A stretch of 64,000 nt of DNA from Candidatus Microgenomates bacterium (GCA_025449735.1 JANWIV010000003.1:248001-312000), one strand, 5' to 3'; counted from the stretch's first letter, positions 52,278 to 60,666 are shown. The notes: generated from the sequence alone by a model not told the origin. Program-made: numbers and translations.

Positions 52278-52826
52278 ATGGATTATTATAGAGAGGAAAT
52301 ATTCATTCCCCATGTCAACGAGAGTGATGAATTTATCGGTCCTATCGAGCGTTGGGAAGCACATAAAAAAGGCATTCTTCATCGAGCTTTTACAATTGCA
52401 ATGTTTATTAATGATGACATTTTACTTCAACATCGCCGCCATCCCGTTTTTGATGGCGTATATGATTTGACATGCTCTTCTCATCCAACCGTAAAAAATG
52501 GCAATATTCAAGATATGACTGATGCGGTTTATGAAACGCTAGCTCGAGAATGGGGAGTTCCTCACTCCAAAATATCGCCGCCAGAGCATAAAGGGTCAAT
52601 TCTCTACTCCGCAAAAGATAATGGGAGCGTCTATAAAGAACATGAAGTTTGCCATCTATACACTGTTGAATCAAGCTCATTGCCAAAAATAAATTATGAA
52701 TTCTCTTATGGATATTCACTAGTTAATAAGAAAAAGTTGATAAACCAAAAAGAAGGTAAAGAGTTACCGATAAGCCATGCTTTTGCTCCTTGGGTACCAA
52801 AACTTCTTGGCCTTTTAGAGCGTTGA
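52278..52826 (+). CDS. IPP isomerase-like Nudix protein
   Basis: 182 aa. HRAFTIAMFINDDILLQHRRHPVFDGVYDLTCSSHPTVKNG matches type 1 isopentenyl-diphosphate isomerases: the catalytic Cys is in TCSSHP, followed by a degenerate Nudix box (AVYETLAREWGV). The later YKEHEVCHLY region holds the second catalytic acid. It would supply DMAPP for the polyprenyl carriers used by the UbiA and GT-C enzymes and for MiaB-linked i6A, though no other isoprenoid gene is here. TACAAT ends six bases before the ATG. Confidence 0.78.
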   Translation: MDYYREEIFIPHVNESDEFIGPIERWEAHKKGILHRAFTIAMFINDDILLQHRRHPVFDGVYDLTCSSHPTVKNGNIQDMTDAVYETLAREWGVPHSKISPPEHKGSILYSAKDNGSVYKEHEVCHLYTVESSSLPKINYEFSYGYSLVNKKKLINQKEGKELPISHAFAPWVPKLLGLLER

Positions 52827-52959
52827 TAAAGCTGATGCGGATATTATGCGTTAATAATGCGGGGAAAATCATGAGTCCTGAAACATGAACCGTGAAACAT
52901 GCCCATCTGTTTTAGACTCGAGGTCGAGTAATTGATATTTATACTCTATAATAAGCTCA
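52827..52959. other. Spacer with ATGCG and AACATGAA reiterations
   Basis: Three ATGCG words near 52838-52862 and a CCTGAAACATGAACCGTGAAACATG reiteration in 52876-52900, the same word family (GAAACATGAA, GAAGCATGAA) seen before nrdR and inside the EndoQ gene. TATAAT (52947-52952) ends seven bases before the next ATG. Confidence 0.4.
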
Positions 52960-54225
52960 ATGAAAGTAGCAATATTAGGCGGCGGTATCACGGGGCTAGC
53001 AGCGGCATACGACTTGTCTAAGCAAGGTTATGAGGTGTCGCTTTATGAAAAATCAGCGCATCTTGGAGGTCTCGCTTCGGGATTTAAGAAAGAAGGCTGG
53101 GACTGGGCGCTAGACTTTGCTTATCATCATCTATTCGAAAGCGACACTGACATTATGGGGTTTGCCGAGACCATTGGATTTGACGGTATATTTAAGACTT
53201 CGCCACAAACCGCCTCGCTTTATGAGGTTGACGGTAAATTAGTCATTTATCCGCTCGAGAGCCCAACGGATTTGCTACGCTTCCCGCGACTTGGCATAGT
53301 CTCTAAGCTTCGTGCCGGCCTTACATTGACAATTTTGAAATACGGTCCTCATTTGTCGATTTATGACAAGGTCTCAGCGATGAGGTTCCTCAAGCTGACA
53401 ATGGGTGAGCCAGCATGGAAAGTATTGTGGCAAGCGCTTTTTCGGAAAAAGTTCGGTAAATATGCGGATAATATTCTAGCCTGGTTTATTTGGTCTCGAG
53501 TGAAAAAAAGGAGCCAAAAATTATGCTACGTCCGGGGCGGCTTCCAGGCACTAACTGATCATATTGAGCGTGTTTGCATTGAGAATGGCGCCATTATTAA
53601 TAAGGGAGTAGAGGTGGCGACATTAAAGCGAAAAGGCAAGCAATTCATAGTCAATAAAAAAGCATTTGATATTGTCATCTCAACCTTACCGACTCAAGCC
53701 TTGGTTAAAGTGGGGGAGGAAATACTACCAGCGACATATGTGAGTAATCTTACAAAGATAAAATATTTGCATGCAACCAATTTGATAATCGAGACCGAGA
53801 GCCCAATTTTTGAAAAAGCCTATTGGGTCAACGTTTCTGAAGAGAGCATCCCAATAATGGTATTGGTACAACATACTAATCTTACCGATAAAAAACATTA
53901 TGGGAATAAACACCTTCTTTATATAGGTAATTACGTCGATGGTGATAGTAAACTTCTCAAAATGGATAAAGAGGAGGCGCTAAAATACTTTCTTCCTCAT
54001 GTTGAGAGAATTGCTGGGAAGAAGATCAAGCCGACTGACTCTTGGTATTTCAAAGCCGGGTTTGCACAACCCATTTATGACGAGAATTACATGAAATACC
54101 GACCGAAATTTGTGTCTCCAGTAAAGAATTTATACATTGCCAACCTTGATATGACCTATCCTCATGATAGGGGGACCAACTATGCCGTCAAACTCGGCCG
54201 TGAAGTAGCAAGGTTGATTGCTTAA
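52960..54225 (+). CDS. FAD-dependent amine oxidase/protoporphyrinogen-oxidase-like protein
   Basis: 421 aa. The dinucleotide-binding motif AILGGGITGLAAAYDLSKQGYEVSLYEKSAHLGGLASGF opens the protein. The body resembles NAD(P)/FAD-dependent oxidoreductases of the flavin amine oxidase superfamily (UDP-galactopyranose mutase-like and desaturase-like members included), ending with LYIANLDMTYPHDRGTNYAVKLGREVA. Substrate unknown. It overlaps miaB by four bases at its 3' end (convergent). Confidence 0.82.
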   Translation: MKVAILGGGITGLAAAYDLSKQGYEVSLYEKSAHLGGLASGFKKEGWDWALDFAYHHLFESDTDIMGFAETIGFDGIFKTSPQTASLYEVDGKLVIYPLESPTDLLRFPRLGIVSKLRAGLTLTILKYGPHLSIYDKVSAMRFLKLTMGEPAWKVLWQALFRKKFGKYADNILAWFIWSRVKKRSQKLCYVRGGFQALTDHIERVCIENGAIINKGVEVATLKRKGKQFIVNKKAFDIVISTLPTQALVKVGEEILPATYVSNLTKIKYLHATNLIIETESPIFEKAYWVNVSEESIPIMVLVQHTNLTDKKHYGNKHLLYIGNYVDGDSKLLKMDKEEALKYFLPHVERIAGKKIKPTDSWYFKAGFAQPIYDENYMKYRPKFVSPVKNLYIANLDMTYPHDRGTNYAVKLGREVARLIA

Positions 54226-55562
54226 GCAAAAATTGGCTCATTCTTGAAGCTTTGGACATTGGGCTTATTAATCAAGTCTTCTAGGACCTGCCAACGCTGT
54301 TTCTTGATCACGTGAGGGACATCATCGGCCATCACCTTGGTGGCGGCAGTCATTGGTCGAGACGAATAAATAGAAATATATGCTTTATAAAAACCGGCTT
54401 TTTTACAAAGTGCCACGGTATTTTCAAATTCCTCATCAGTTTCACCACAAAAACCAACAATTATGTCGGTGGTAATTCTTAAGTTTGGGATTTTAGATTT
54501 AAGTTTTGCTATCAAATCAAGATATTCGTCCGTGCTATACCAGCGGTTCATTCGTTTCAAGACCTGATCATCGCCTGACTGGAGGGCGAAATGAAGCGTT
54601 CGAGAAATATTTTTGTTCCTCGCGATTACTTCTATTAGTTCATTGCTAAAATCCCAAGGATTGCTGGAGATGAAATTAACCTCCTCAAATCCCATTTCGG
54701 CAACCTCTTTTAAGAGGTGTGGAAATAATGTCGGGATGCGCATGCGGCCTAAATGTTTGACGAAAACAGGCTTGAGCCTAGAATTTCGAATTTCGAATTT
54801 CGAATTTCTAAACAAATCCGAATTTTCAAAATCCGAATGTTTTAAACGTTTTCCATTTAGACCATTTGAATTTTGATATTGTTTCGTATTTCGGACTTCG
54901 GATTTCGGATTTTCAGAAAAGTAATCTTTTCCTGGTAAGTCGCGCATTACCTGAATATTATCAGCACCAACAATAAGATCAGCGCCATAGGAGTTGACGT
55001 TCATCCCAAGAAGCGTCACTTTTTTATAACCCTTCTCTTTAAGCTCAAGACATTCAGCGATAATACTTTCATAAGGCCGACTGATCTCTCGCCCGCGGGT
55101 AAAAGGAACAATGCAAAAGGTGCAAAAATTATTGCAACCATTGGAAATCGGCACCCAAGCTTCGGTGTCACTGGTTCTTACCGGAGCAAAATCAAAACCA
55201 ATCTCCTCAATTGGAAGGAATTCATCGGCTGAGGGCATGGCCCGTTTTATTTTTTGTAAAAATTTACCTGAGCTATCACGAAAAGCAATGCCGACCATAC
55301 AACCAGTGACAATTATTTTATATTCTTGCCCTCGAGACTGTTTATCAGATTTGATGGTCGAGAGATTGTTGAGTAGTCCATAAACACGGTTCTCCGCTGT
55401 CTCACGGACCATACAGGTGTTGACAACGACATAGTTGGCATCCTTATATCCTCGGGCGCGCCTCATACCGCGCCCCTCTAGGGTGGCGCGAACCCGCTCT
55501 GAGTCAGCATGATTTTGTTGACAGCCAAATGTTTTAATATAGTACTTTGCCGGGTTACTCAT
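54222..55562 (-). CDS. miaB: tRNA-2-methylthio-N6-dimethylallyladenosine synthase MiaB, with a repeat-encoded insertion
   Basis: 446 aa. The UPF0004 domain (YYIKTFGCQQNHADSERV, NTCMVRETAENRVYG, VTGCMVG) carries three Cys for one Fe-S cluster. The radical SAM motif CNNFCTFCIVPFTRGRE follows and the C-terminal part is conserved, but shortened: the TRAM domain seems missing. About 48 residues between GKDYFSENPK and FVKHLGRMRIP are encoded by AT-rich reiterated DNA (54772-54918, GAATTTC repeats) and read FEIRNSK-like, in frame. The open frame begins at a GTG at 55568; ATG 55562 is preferred. Confidence 0.9.
   Translation of the reverse strand: MSNPAKYYIKTFGCQQNHADSERVRATLEGRGMRRARGYKDANYVVVNTCMVRETAENRVYGLLNNLSTIKSDKQSRGQEYKIIVTGCMVGIAFRDSSGKFLQKIKRAMPSADEFLPIEEIGFDFAPVRTSDTEAWVPISNGCNNFCTFCIVPFTRGREISRPYESIIAECLELKEKGYKKVTLLGMNVNSYGADLIVGADNIQVMRDLPGKDYFSENPKSEVRNTKQYQNSNGLNGKRLKHSDFENSDLFRNSKFEIRNSRLKPVFVKHLGRMRIPTLFPHLLKEVAEMGFEEVNFISSNPWDFSNELIEVIARNKNISRTLHFALQSGDDQVLKRMNRWYSTDEYLDLIAKLKSKIPNLRITTDIIVGFCGETDEEFENTVALCKKAGFYKAYISIYSSRPMTAATKVMADDVPHVIKKQRWQVLEDLINKPNVQSFKNEPIFA
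54772..54918. repeat. Reiterated AT-rich microrepeat inside miaB
   Basis: Near-tandem copies of GAATTTC (with TCCGAATTTTC and CGGATTTCGGATTTTC variants on the plus strand) fill about 147 bp and stay in frame. The encoded stretch has no counterpart in other MiaB proteins. Confidence 0.7.
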
Positions 55563-55656
55563 TATCACTAAAAATTGTAACTTTTAAGCCAGCTCGCCCC
55601 TCGAAGCTCGTCAGAGCGAAGTGGGGACAACCAAATGTTTTAATAAAATATTTCAT
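55555..55656 (-). pseudogene. Duplicated 5' fragment of miaB with inserted GC-rich element
   Basis: The minus strand reads ATG at 55656, then MKYFIKTFGC, closely matching the true MiaB start AKYYIKTFGC; 24 of 28 bases are identical. Directly after the TGT the match stops and a GC-rich CCCCACTTCGCTCTGACG-type element (about 55589-55627) follows, and the frame ends at 55555 after 33 codons, out of frame with miaB. Confidence 0.55.
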
Positions 55657-55720
55657 TAGAACATATTGTAACAAAAGGCCAATCAATTCTTAACTCTGAA
55701 TTTTACATTCTAAATTTTCC

Positions 55721-56503
55721 TTACCCTCCCCAACTTTGGTATTTTTTGAGAGCGCGGTTCCAAAGTGCAAGTGAAAAGATCAAGAGCACTGCACAAACCA
55801 CAAAAGAAAATATAATAAGCCCCGGTTGAAGCAAGGAAAACAACGCCTGGGCGGGAAAACTGACCATAACCCCAACGGGAATGATAAAAGTAAAAATTGA
55901 GCGGAAAGGATCGCGATAGATATCAATTGGAAATCGGCCAATGGTGAAAACATCTCGATAGATCATAATCGCATGGTCAACTTGAGTGGTTAAGACGGCC
56001 AAAGCTAAAACCAAAATATGAAAGGCGGCAGCGATCAGAAATGCATTAAAAATCAAAATCAAATAAGTTGTTAATCCGGCACTAGAAATCTCGCCACTGC
56101 GCGAAATGACAAAAGCGGTGAGTGGCACATAAAACAAAAGCATCCCCAGATCCATCAGGTCCATACCGCCAAAAAGAATTCTAACGAATGGGTGGTATGG
56201 TTTGACCAAAATCGTATCAAAGTCGCCAGATACGAGGAGAGGTCGAAAGCGATAGACTTCGCGGAAAAGGAATTGGGTCACGGTATCAACTAAATTAAAA
56301 GTCAAAAAAAACACCAAAGCTTGGTTGGTGTTGTAGCCTTTGATAGCGCCAGTTTCATTTACCAAAAGCAAAATCAAGCCTAGAAACATCCCAAACCGGA
56401 TGAGTTTTCCAAAAGTAAAAAGAAGCGCCCCAAACCAGTTTGAGAGCGAAGTCTTGGCACTATAAATTGAAAGCAATAGAATTATTCTTAAATTTCTTTT
56501 CAT
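55721..56503 (-). CDS. ABC-2 type permease subunit
   Basis: 260 aa, six helices. KTSLSNWFGALLFTFGKLIRFGMFLGLILLL and VSGDFDTILVKPYHPFVRIL match DUF990-type ABC-2 permeases, which export polysaccharide or drugs with a separate ATPase. The last residues (ALWNRALKKYQSWGG) are typical. It pairs with the similar next gene, nine bases away. No ATPase gene is in the window. Confidence 0.85.
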   Translation of the reverse strand: MKRNLRIILLLSIYSAKTSLSNWFGALLFTFGKLIRFGMFLGLILLLVNETGAIKGYNTNQALVFFLTFNLVDTVTQFLFREVYRFRPLLVSGDFDTILVKPYHPFVRILFGGMDLMDLGMLLFYVPLTAFVISRSGEISSAGLTTYLILIFNAFLIAAAFHILVLALAVLTTQVDHAIMIYRDVFTIGRFPIDIYRDPFRSIFTFIIPVGVMVSFPAQALFSLLQPGLIIFSFVVCAVLLIFSLALWNRALKKYQSWGG

Positions 56504-56512
56504 AAATTTACT

Positions 56513-57304
56513 TCACCGACCATAATAGGAATAACCTCTCAAGCCTTTGCGCCAAAGTAGGGCGCATAAATAATAAGTTATGAAAAACCATGAGAGACTA
56601 GCAATCAAATAAAAAGGTATAAGGTGAGTTGAAATTCCTAAATAGGCTCGAGTTGGCAAATAGTAGAGATATGGGAAAGGAGTTAGTAACAAAAGGTTGT
56701 AAAACCTTTCAGGCAATATATCTAGTGGGAAATAGGCGCCAGAAAGAAAAAAAACAATCATGAAAAAGATAAACCTTGGTGCCCAGACTTCTGGAGTCCA
56801 GAAACCTATGAAAGAAATCGTCAGATTGATAAAAAAAGCGGTGCCAATACCAAGTAATAAAAAAATGTCGAATAATAAGTAGTTCACCAAACCTGTTTGA
56901 ACAAATAGGAGTGGTTTTAGAAGTAGCACAATTAACCCGATTTCAACTATTGTAAAGCTGAGATTGATTAATTTATCCGCTAAATCCCGAGTTGCTATAT
57001 AGCGGAAAAAAGATACCGGACGCAAGACATAATTAATCAGACTGCCGTTTAATATCTCTCCGGCGACATCCTGGGTGCGCGAAGCTAAAACAAAATTGGA
57101 AGTGAGACCAGCAAGCAAAATGTAGGTGAGCATTTGTTCTTGGCTATAGCCAAGGATGATTTTAGTGTTTTCAAAAAAAGATGACCATAGAAAGTAGATC
57201 ACAAGCAGCGACAAAACTACTCTAAACCTCCAGAGGATAAAATTAAGACGATAAACAAGATATTCCAAAATGGTGATTTTAAACACCTGGAGGTAAGGTT
57301 GCAT
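56513..57304 (-). CDS. ABC-2 type permease subunit
   Basis: 263 aa, six helices, paralogous in layout to its neighbour: YLVYRLNFILWRFRVVLSLLVIYFLW, DVAGEILNGSLINYVLRPVSFFRYIATRDLADKL, GAYFPLDILPERFYNLLLLTPFPYLYYLPTRAYLG and a C-terminal LLWRKGLRGYSYYGR. DUF990 family. Together they form the heteromeric membrane part of an exporter; the ATP-binding subunit must be encoded elsewhere. Confidence 0.86.
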   Translation of the reverse strand: MQPYLQVFKITILEYLVYRLNFILWRFRVVLSLLVIYFLWSSFFENTKIILGYSQEQMLTYILLAGLTSNFVLASRTQDVAGEILNGSLINYVLRPVSFFRYIATRDLADKLINLSFTIVEIGLIVLLLKPLLFVQTGLVNYLLFDIFLLLGIGTAFFINLTISFIGFWTPEVWAPRFIFFMIVFFLSGAYFPLDILPERFYNLLLLTPFPYLYYLPTRAYLGISTHLIPFYLIASLSWFFITYYLCALLWRKGLRGYSYYGR

Positions 57305-57328
57305 AGGATTATTTTAACACGCACAGCA

Positions 57329-57380
57329 GTGTCATTTTGAGGAGGAATCCGCCAACTGGCGGATGACGACGTGAGAATCT
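57329..57380. repeat. REP-like element with hairpin
   Basis: GTGTCATTTTGAGGAGG opens it, ATCCGCCA (57347-57354) pairs with TGGCGGAT (57357-57364), then GACGACGTGAGAATCTC. I recall very similar TCATTCTGAGG...GAGAATCTC elements in many bacterial genomes. It lies in the 316-bp gap before rnhB. Confidence 0.5.
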
Positions 57381-57392
57381 CAAATAAACTCT

Positions 57393-57545
57393 TTACTTTT
57401 ACAGTTTTTTGTTCCGAGCTTCGGGTCTAGAATTCGTATTCCTGATCAATATACGTGGGAACCCATCCCATTCGGGATCACCCACTATTGATCAGTAACG
57501 ACTTCTACGCTGCCTTTCGCAAGTCACAAAAAACTGCAAAAGTAA
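57393..57545. repeat. 150-bp fully nested inverted-repeat structure
   Basis: Five concentric stems. Outer: TACTTTTACAGTTTTTTGT (57394-57412) with 57526-57544, 18 of 19 paired. Next: TAGAATTCGT (57428-57437) with ACGACTTCTA (57498-57507), one mismatch. Then CTGATCAATA (57442-57451) with TATTGATCAG (57486-57495), perfect. GTGGG/CCCAC. Inner ATCCC/GGGAT closing an ATTC loop. A side hairpin CCGA-GCT-TCGG lies on the left arm. No open frame. Could be a structured RNA or a mobile hairpin element. Confidence 0.7.
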
Positions 57546-57620
57546 GCAAAAAAGCTTATTGTTGGTACAAAGAAATAAACGGGGGATTTTTGTAAATGTA
57601 ATTTCCTATACAATAAGACT

Positions 57621-58277
57621 ATGCAAAATCTCCAAAATCTGGAACTGGAAAACAAACTTTGGTCAGAGGACAATATTGTCATAGGGGTTGATGAGGTGGG
57701 ACGAGGGCCGTTGGCAGGGCCGATCGTTGCCGCTGCATACGCAGCGACTCCTCAAATGAAAAATGAAAAATTTAAAATGAAAAATGAGAAGATCATCGTC
57801 GACGATTCAAAAAAACTTAGTGCCAGGCAAAGAGAGGAGAGTAATAAGTGGTTAATAAAAAATTGTTTCGGCTATTCATTAGGCATCGTTGGGGTTGAGA
57901 CAATAAACAAAATTGGCATCGGCAAAGCTAATATTCTTGCCATGGAGACAGCAGTAACGCAGCTAATTCCTAAACTAAACAAACTTGGTCGTCTTGCTGT
58001 TCTAACAGACTTTTTTCATTTGCCGAATTTAAAGAAACACGGCATTTCTCATCAAGAAAATATAGTAGGTGGGGACCAAAGATCTTTTTCAATCGCCGCC
58101 GCTTCAATTATTGCTAAAGTCTATCGCGATAATTTGATGACCAGCCTGTCGGTCAAATTCCCAGGGTATGGTTGGGAGCGAAATAAGGGATATGGGACGC
58201 GTGAGCATTTGAAGTCATTGAAGCAAAACGGCAAGACAAAACATCATCGAGAGATGTTCATTAGGAATTTTGTGTGA
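57621..58277 (+). CDS. rnhB: Ribonuclease HII
   Basis: 218 aa. Removes ribonucleotides and RNA primers from DNA. VIGVDEVGRGPLAGPIVAAA holds the DEG-type acidic residues; DDSKKLSARQREE, AASIIAKVYRDNLM and YGWERNKGYGTREH complete the fold. Between residues 52 and 67 an insertion MKNEKFKMKNEK is encoded by reiterated AAAATGA words. The 3' end overlaps the convergent yqeY by 17 bases. Confidence 0.95.
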   Translation: MQNLQNLELENKLWSEDNIVIGVDEVGRGPLAGPIVAAAYAATPQMKNEKFKMKNEKIIVDDSKKLSARQREESNKWLIKNCFGYSLGIVGVETINKIGIGKANILAMETAVTQLIPKLNKLGRLAVLTDFFHLPNLKKHGISHQENIVGGDQRSFSIAAASIIAKVYRDNLMTSLSVKFPGYGWERNKGYGTREHLKSLKQNGKTKHHREMFIRNFV

Positions 58278-58704
58278 GGTTGCGGACCATTTCAGAGACT
58301 CTTGCGGGACTGGCTTTCCCTTTGAGCTCTGCCATAGATTTGCCAATAAGCGCCCCGACATTTTCTTTAAGGGCGGCGTTATTCTCTATTACTTGCGAGA
58401 CAATTTTTTTCAATTCCTGCTCACCAATCTCCTCAGGAAGATATGTTTGGAGTATCGATACCTGATTTTTATACTGTTCTACCAATTCTTGTCTCCCCGC
58501 TGTCTCAAATTGAGAAATTGAATCGTTGAGCTTCTTAATCATTGTCGAGATGGCTGAGATTGCTTCACTATCATCAAGCTCACTTTGTTTCTCAATCGCT
58601 TTATTTTTTAGTTCCGCTAAGGCAAATCGAAGAGTGTCGACTTTTTCTTTTTTTCCAGCCTTAAGAGCCACTGTCACCTCTTCTTGCATTTTTGAGATTA
58701 TCAT
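58261..58704 (-). CDS. GatB/YqeY domain-containing protein
   Basis: 147 aa, all helical, matching YqeY: MQEEVTVALKAGKKEKVDTLRFALAELKNKAIEK, ETAGRQELVEQYKNQVSILQTYLPEEIGEQEL, VGALIGKSMAELKGKASPARVSEMVRN. It is related to the tail of the tRNA amidotransferase GatB and may bind tRNA; role unclear. The frame extends far upstream, but ATG 58704 six bases after TATAAT (58711-58716, minus) is the likely start. Confidence 0.9.
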   Translation of the reverse strand: MIISKMQEEVTVALKAGKKEKVDTLRFALAELKNKAIEKQSELDDSEAISAISTMIKKLNDSISQFETAGRQELVEQYKNQVSILQTYLPEEIGEQELKKIVSQVIENNAALKENVGALIGKSMAELKGKASPARVSEMVRNLTQNS

Positions 58705-58720
58705 ATTAAGATTATACCCT

Positions 58721-59101
58721 ATGCGACGCGGATTGAAAGCCATTGAAATCATTGAAGAAATCGTCAAGACCATTGACGATTTGCCTTTGACAGACACTGA
58801 TGTGGTCAAAGATATTGCCACCATGCGATTCAAAATCCGTTCTCTTTCAGGAAACTTTGCGGCGCCTTCAATGTTTCACCGAAATATTTTACGAAGCCTT
58901 TGGAAGATTGGTAAGATCGATGAAATTGTCTCAAAATCTTTTGATAAGCTCGCTACAACGGAAAAAGAGAAACTAATAAACTACTTAGATAGTCTTGAGG
59001 ACTTGGAGCCCTTTTTGGGAGAAACAACTGATGGGACAAGCAAAGAAATTTTTGCTCTTGAGGTTTTCCGCGACGCGGCTGCCGATCGAAGTATCAATTA
59101 A
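58721..59101 (+). CDS. Hypothetical protein (126 aa)
   Basis: Starts at MRRGLKAIEIIEEIVKTIDDLPL, only 16 bases from the divergent yqeY start, within a shared -10 region. It is helical, acidic and soluble, with no motif I recognise. The frame reads further upstream in the antisense of yqeY, but the promoter position favours this ATG. Followed by the exonuclease-like gene 13 bases later. Confidence 0.65.
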   Translation: MRRGLKAIEIIEEIVKTIDDLPLTDTDVVKDIATMRFKIRSLSGNFAAPSMFHRNILRSLWKIGKIDEIVSKSFDKLATTEKEKLINYLDSLEDLEPFLGETTDGTSKEIFALEVFRDAAADRSIN

Positions 59102-59114
59102 ATAATTCTTTTCT

Positions 59115-59690
59115 ATGCGATATCCACTAGTGCTTGATTTGGAAACTAAATATACTTTCCGCGAATTTAGACAACCCGAAAAACTGGAGATTACTGTCGT
59201 TGGTGTCTATGATTATCGAGAGAAAAGCCTGAAAGGTTATCTTGAGAGTGATTTGCCCAAGCTTTATCCGATTCTAGAGAGCGCCTCTTTGATTATTGGC
59301 TACAACATCGACCATTTTGATATGCCGGTTTTATCGGCTTATTACCCTGGAGATATTAATCAACTTAAGACTTTTGATCTTTTAAAAAGTGTCAAAGAGG
59401 AAGTAGGGAGGCGATTTAGTCTTAATGATTTATCTAGAGTGACCCTAGACAAGAAAAAAAGTGGCCATGGGCTTCAAGCAATCGAGTTTTATAAAGAAGG
59501 AAAAATTGAAGAATTGACAAAATATTGTCTAGATGACGTTGAGATTACCAAGGAACTATTCGAATATGGTGCGGAGAAAGGAGAAATATTTTATCCAAGT
59601 AGTCCAAAAACAGCAGTAAAAGTCGATTGGAAAAAGTACATGACCTATCAGGGGGATAATGAAGATTTAAGTCTGACCTTACCGTTTTAA
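59115..59690 (+). CDS. Ribonuclease H-like 3'-5' exonuclease domain protein (YprB-like)
   Basis: 191 aa. DEDD-type acidic residues: LVLDLETK (DxE) at the start, GYNIDHFDMPVL (second Asp), and YCLDDVEITKELF (last Asp pair). It corresponds to the YprB/RNase_H_2 family, close to the exonuclease part of B-family polymerases. Probably a DNA or RNA repair nuclease. No helicase domain is attached. Confidence 0.82.
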   Translation: MRYPLVLDLETKYTFREFRQPEKLEITVVGVYDYREKSLKGYLESDLPKLYPILESASLIIGYNIDHFDMPVLSAYYPGDINQLKTFDLLKSVKEEVGRRFSLNDLSRVTLDKKKSGHGLQAIEFYKEGKIEELTKYCLDDVEITKELFEYGAEKGEIFYPSSPKTAVKVDWKKYMTYQGDNEDLSLTLPF

Positions 59691-59721
59691 CAAGTTCGAC
59701 TTCTGTTATAATAGGTAAACA

Positions 59722-60645
59722 ATGAAACTCTCATCGAAACTTCGCTATATAATTATTGCCGCGCGTCCTAATCAATGGGTTAAAAATTTGGTGATTTATA
59801 CCTCACTTGTTTTCTCCGGGACCTTATTTAATGTTCATCTATTTGTCCAAGTCAGTATCGGGTTTTTAATGTTTTGTCTCCTCTCCTCAATCTCATATAT
59901 TCTTAACGACATTATTGATTATCCATATGACAGGAAGCATCCTTCCAAAAAAAATCGGCCTATTGCCGCCGGCAACCTGTCGATTCCAGATGCCACTTTT
60001 GTCGTCTTTTTACTTTCATTGACTGTTTTGACAATGTCGCTTTTTTTCTCAATTCCCTTTTTTACAGTCGCCTTTTTATTCTTACTGCTCCACTTTTTTT
60101 ATTCACTCTTTTTCAAAATGCAGCCGGTCTTGGATATTTTTGCGATCTCTTTTTCTTTTATGCTTCGCGCCGTCGCCGGGCAAGTTTTGACTGGATTTCA
60201 TATCCAGATTTGGCTCATGTTGACAATATTTTTCATCTCACTTTTCTTGGCTTCGGTTAAACGCCATGCGGAGCTGGTCACCCATGGTAGTCAGACCAGA
60301 TCAAGCCTATCTTTTTATCGGGAGCATTTTTTGAATTTTCTCTCCACTACCTTTGCTACTCTTACCATCACCACATATTCGCTCTATACCTTTCTTGAGC
60401 AGCCGCCTCTCATCGACAGTCGATTTTCAATTGATTTGTCGCTCTTGCTACCTAGTTTTGAAGCAAGAAAATGGTTTATGGTGACGATCCCACTGGTTGT
60501 CTATGGGATTGCTCGTTATGCTCAACTGCTTTATACTCGAGACCAGGGTGAGGCGCCAGAAAGCATCATGACCCATGACAAGCCACTAATGATCGCCATC
60601 TTCCTATGGGGATTGATTGTAGTCGGGTTGATCTACGTTTTTTAA
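59722..60645 (+). CDS. UbiA prenyltransferase, decaprenyl-phosphate phosphoribosyltransferase-like
   Basis: 307-aa polytopic protein. First Asp motif NDIIDYPYDRKHPSKKNRPIAAG, preceded by RPNQWVKNLVIY; the second is LFLASVKRHAEL with the KRHAEL form typical of DPPR synthase (UbiA of arabinan synthesis). Product would be decaprenylphosphoryl-5-phosphoribose, a donor for cell-wall arabinose. No partner epimerase is in the window. TATAAT ends nine bases before the ATG. Confidence 0.85.
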   Translation: MKLSSKLRYIIIAARPNQWVKNLVIYTSLVFSGTLFNVHLFVQVSIGFLMFCLLSSISYILNDIIDYPYDRKHPSKKNRPIAAGNLSIPDATFVVFLLSLTVLTMSLFFSIPFFTVAFLFLLLHFFYSLFFKMQPVLDIFAISFSFMLRAVAGQVLTGFHIQIWLMLTIFFISLFLASVKRHAELVTHGSQTRSSLSFYREHFLNFLSTTFATLTITTYSLYTFLEQPPLIDSRFSIDLSLLLPSFEARKWFMVTIPLVVYGIARYAQLLYTRDQGEAPESIMTHDKPLMIAIFLWGLIVVGLIYVF

Positions 60646-60666
60646 GAGGCTTAAAACTGCTTGTTT

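Larger units (their letters stand above)
57305..57620. other. Gene-free stretch between ABC-2 permease and rnhB
   Basis: 316 bp that contains the REP-like element (57329-57380), the nested hairpin (57393-57545) and TACAAT (57609-57614) six bases before the rnhB ATG. Nothing else recognised. Confidence 0.6.

Noticed and set aside
54772-54918. A CRISPR-like repeat array in miaB
   Set aside because: Repeats are only 7-10 bp, nearly contiguous, without spacers, and lie in frame in a gene. No CRISPR or cas genes were seen anywhere in the window.
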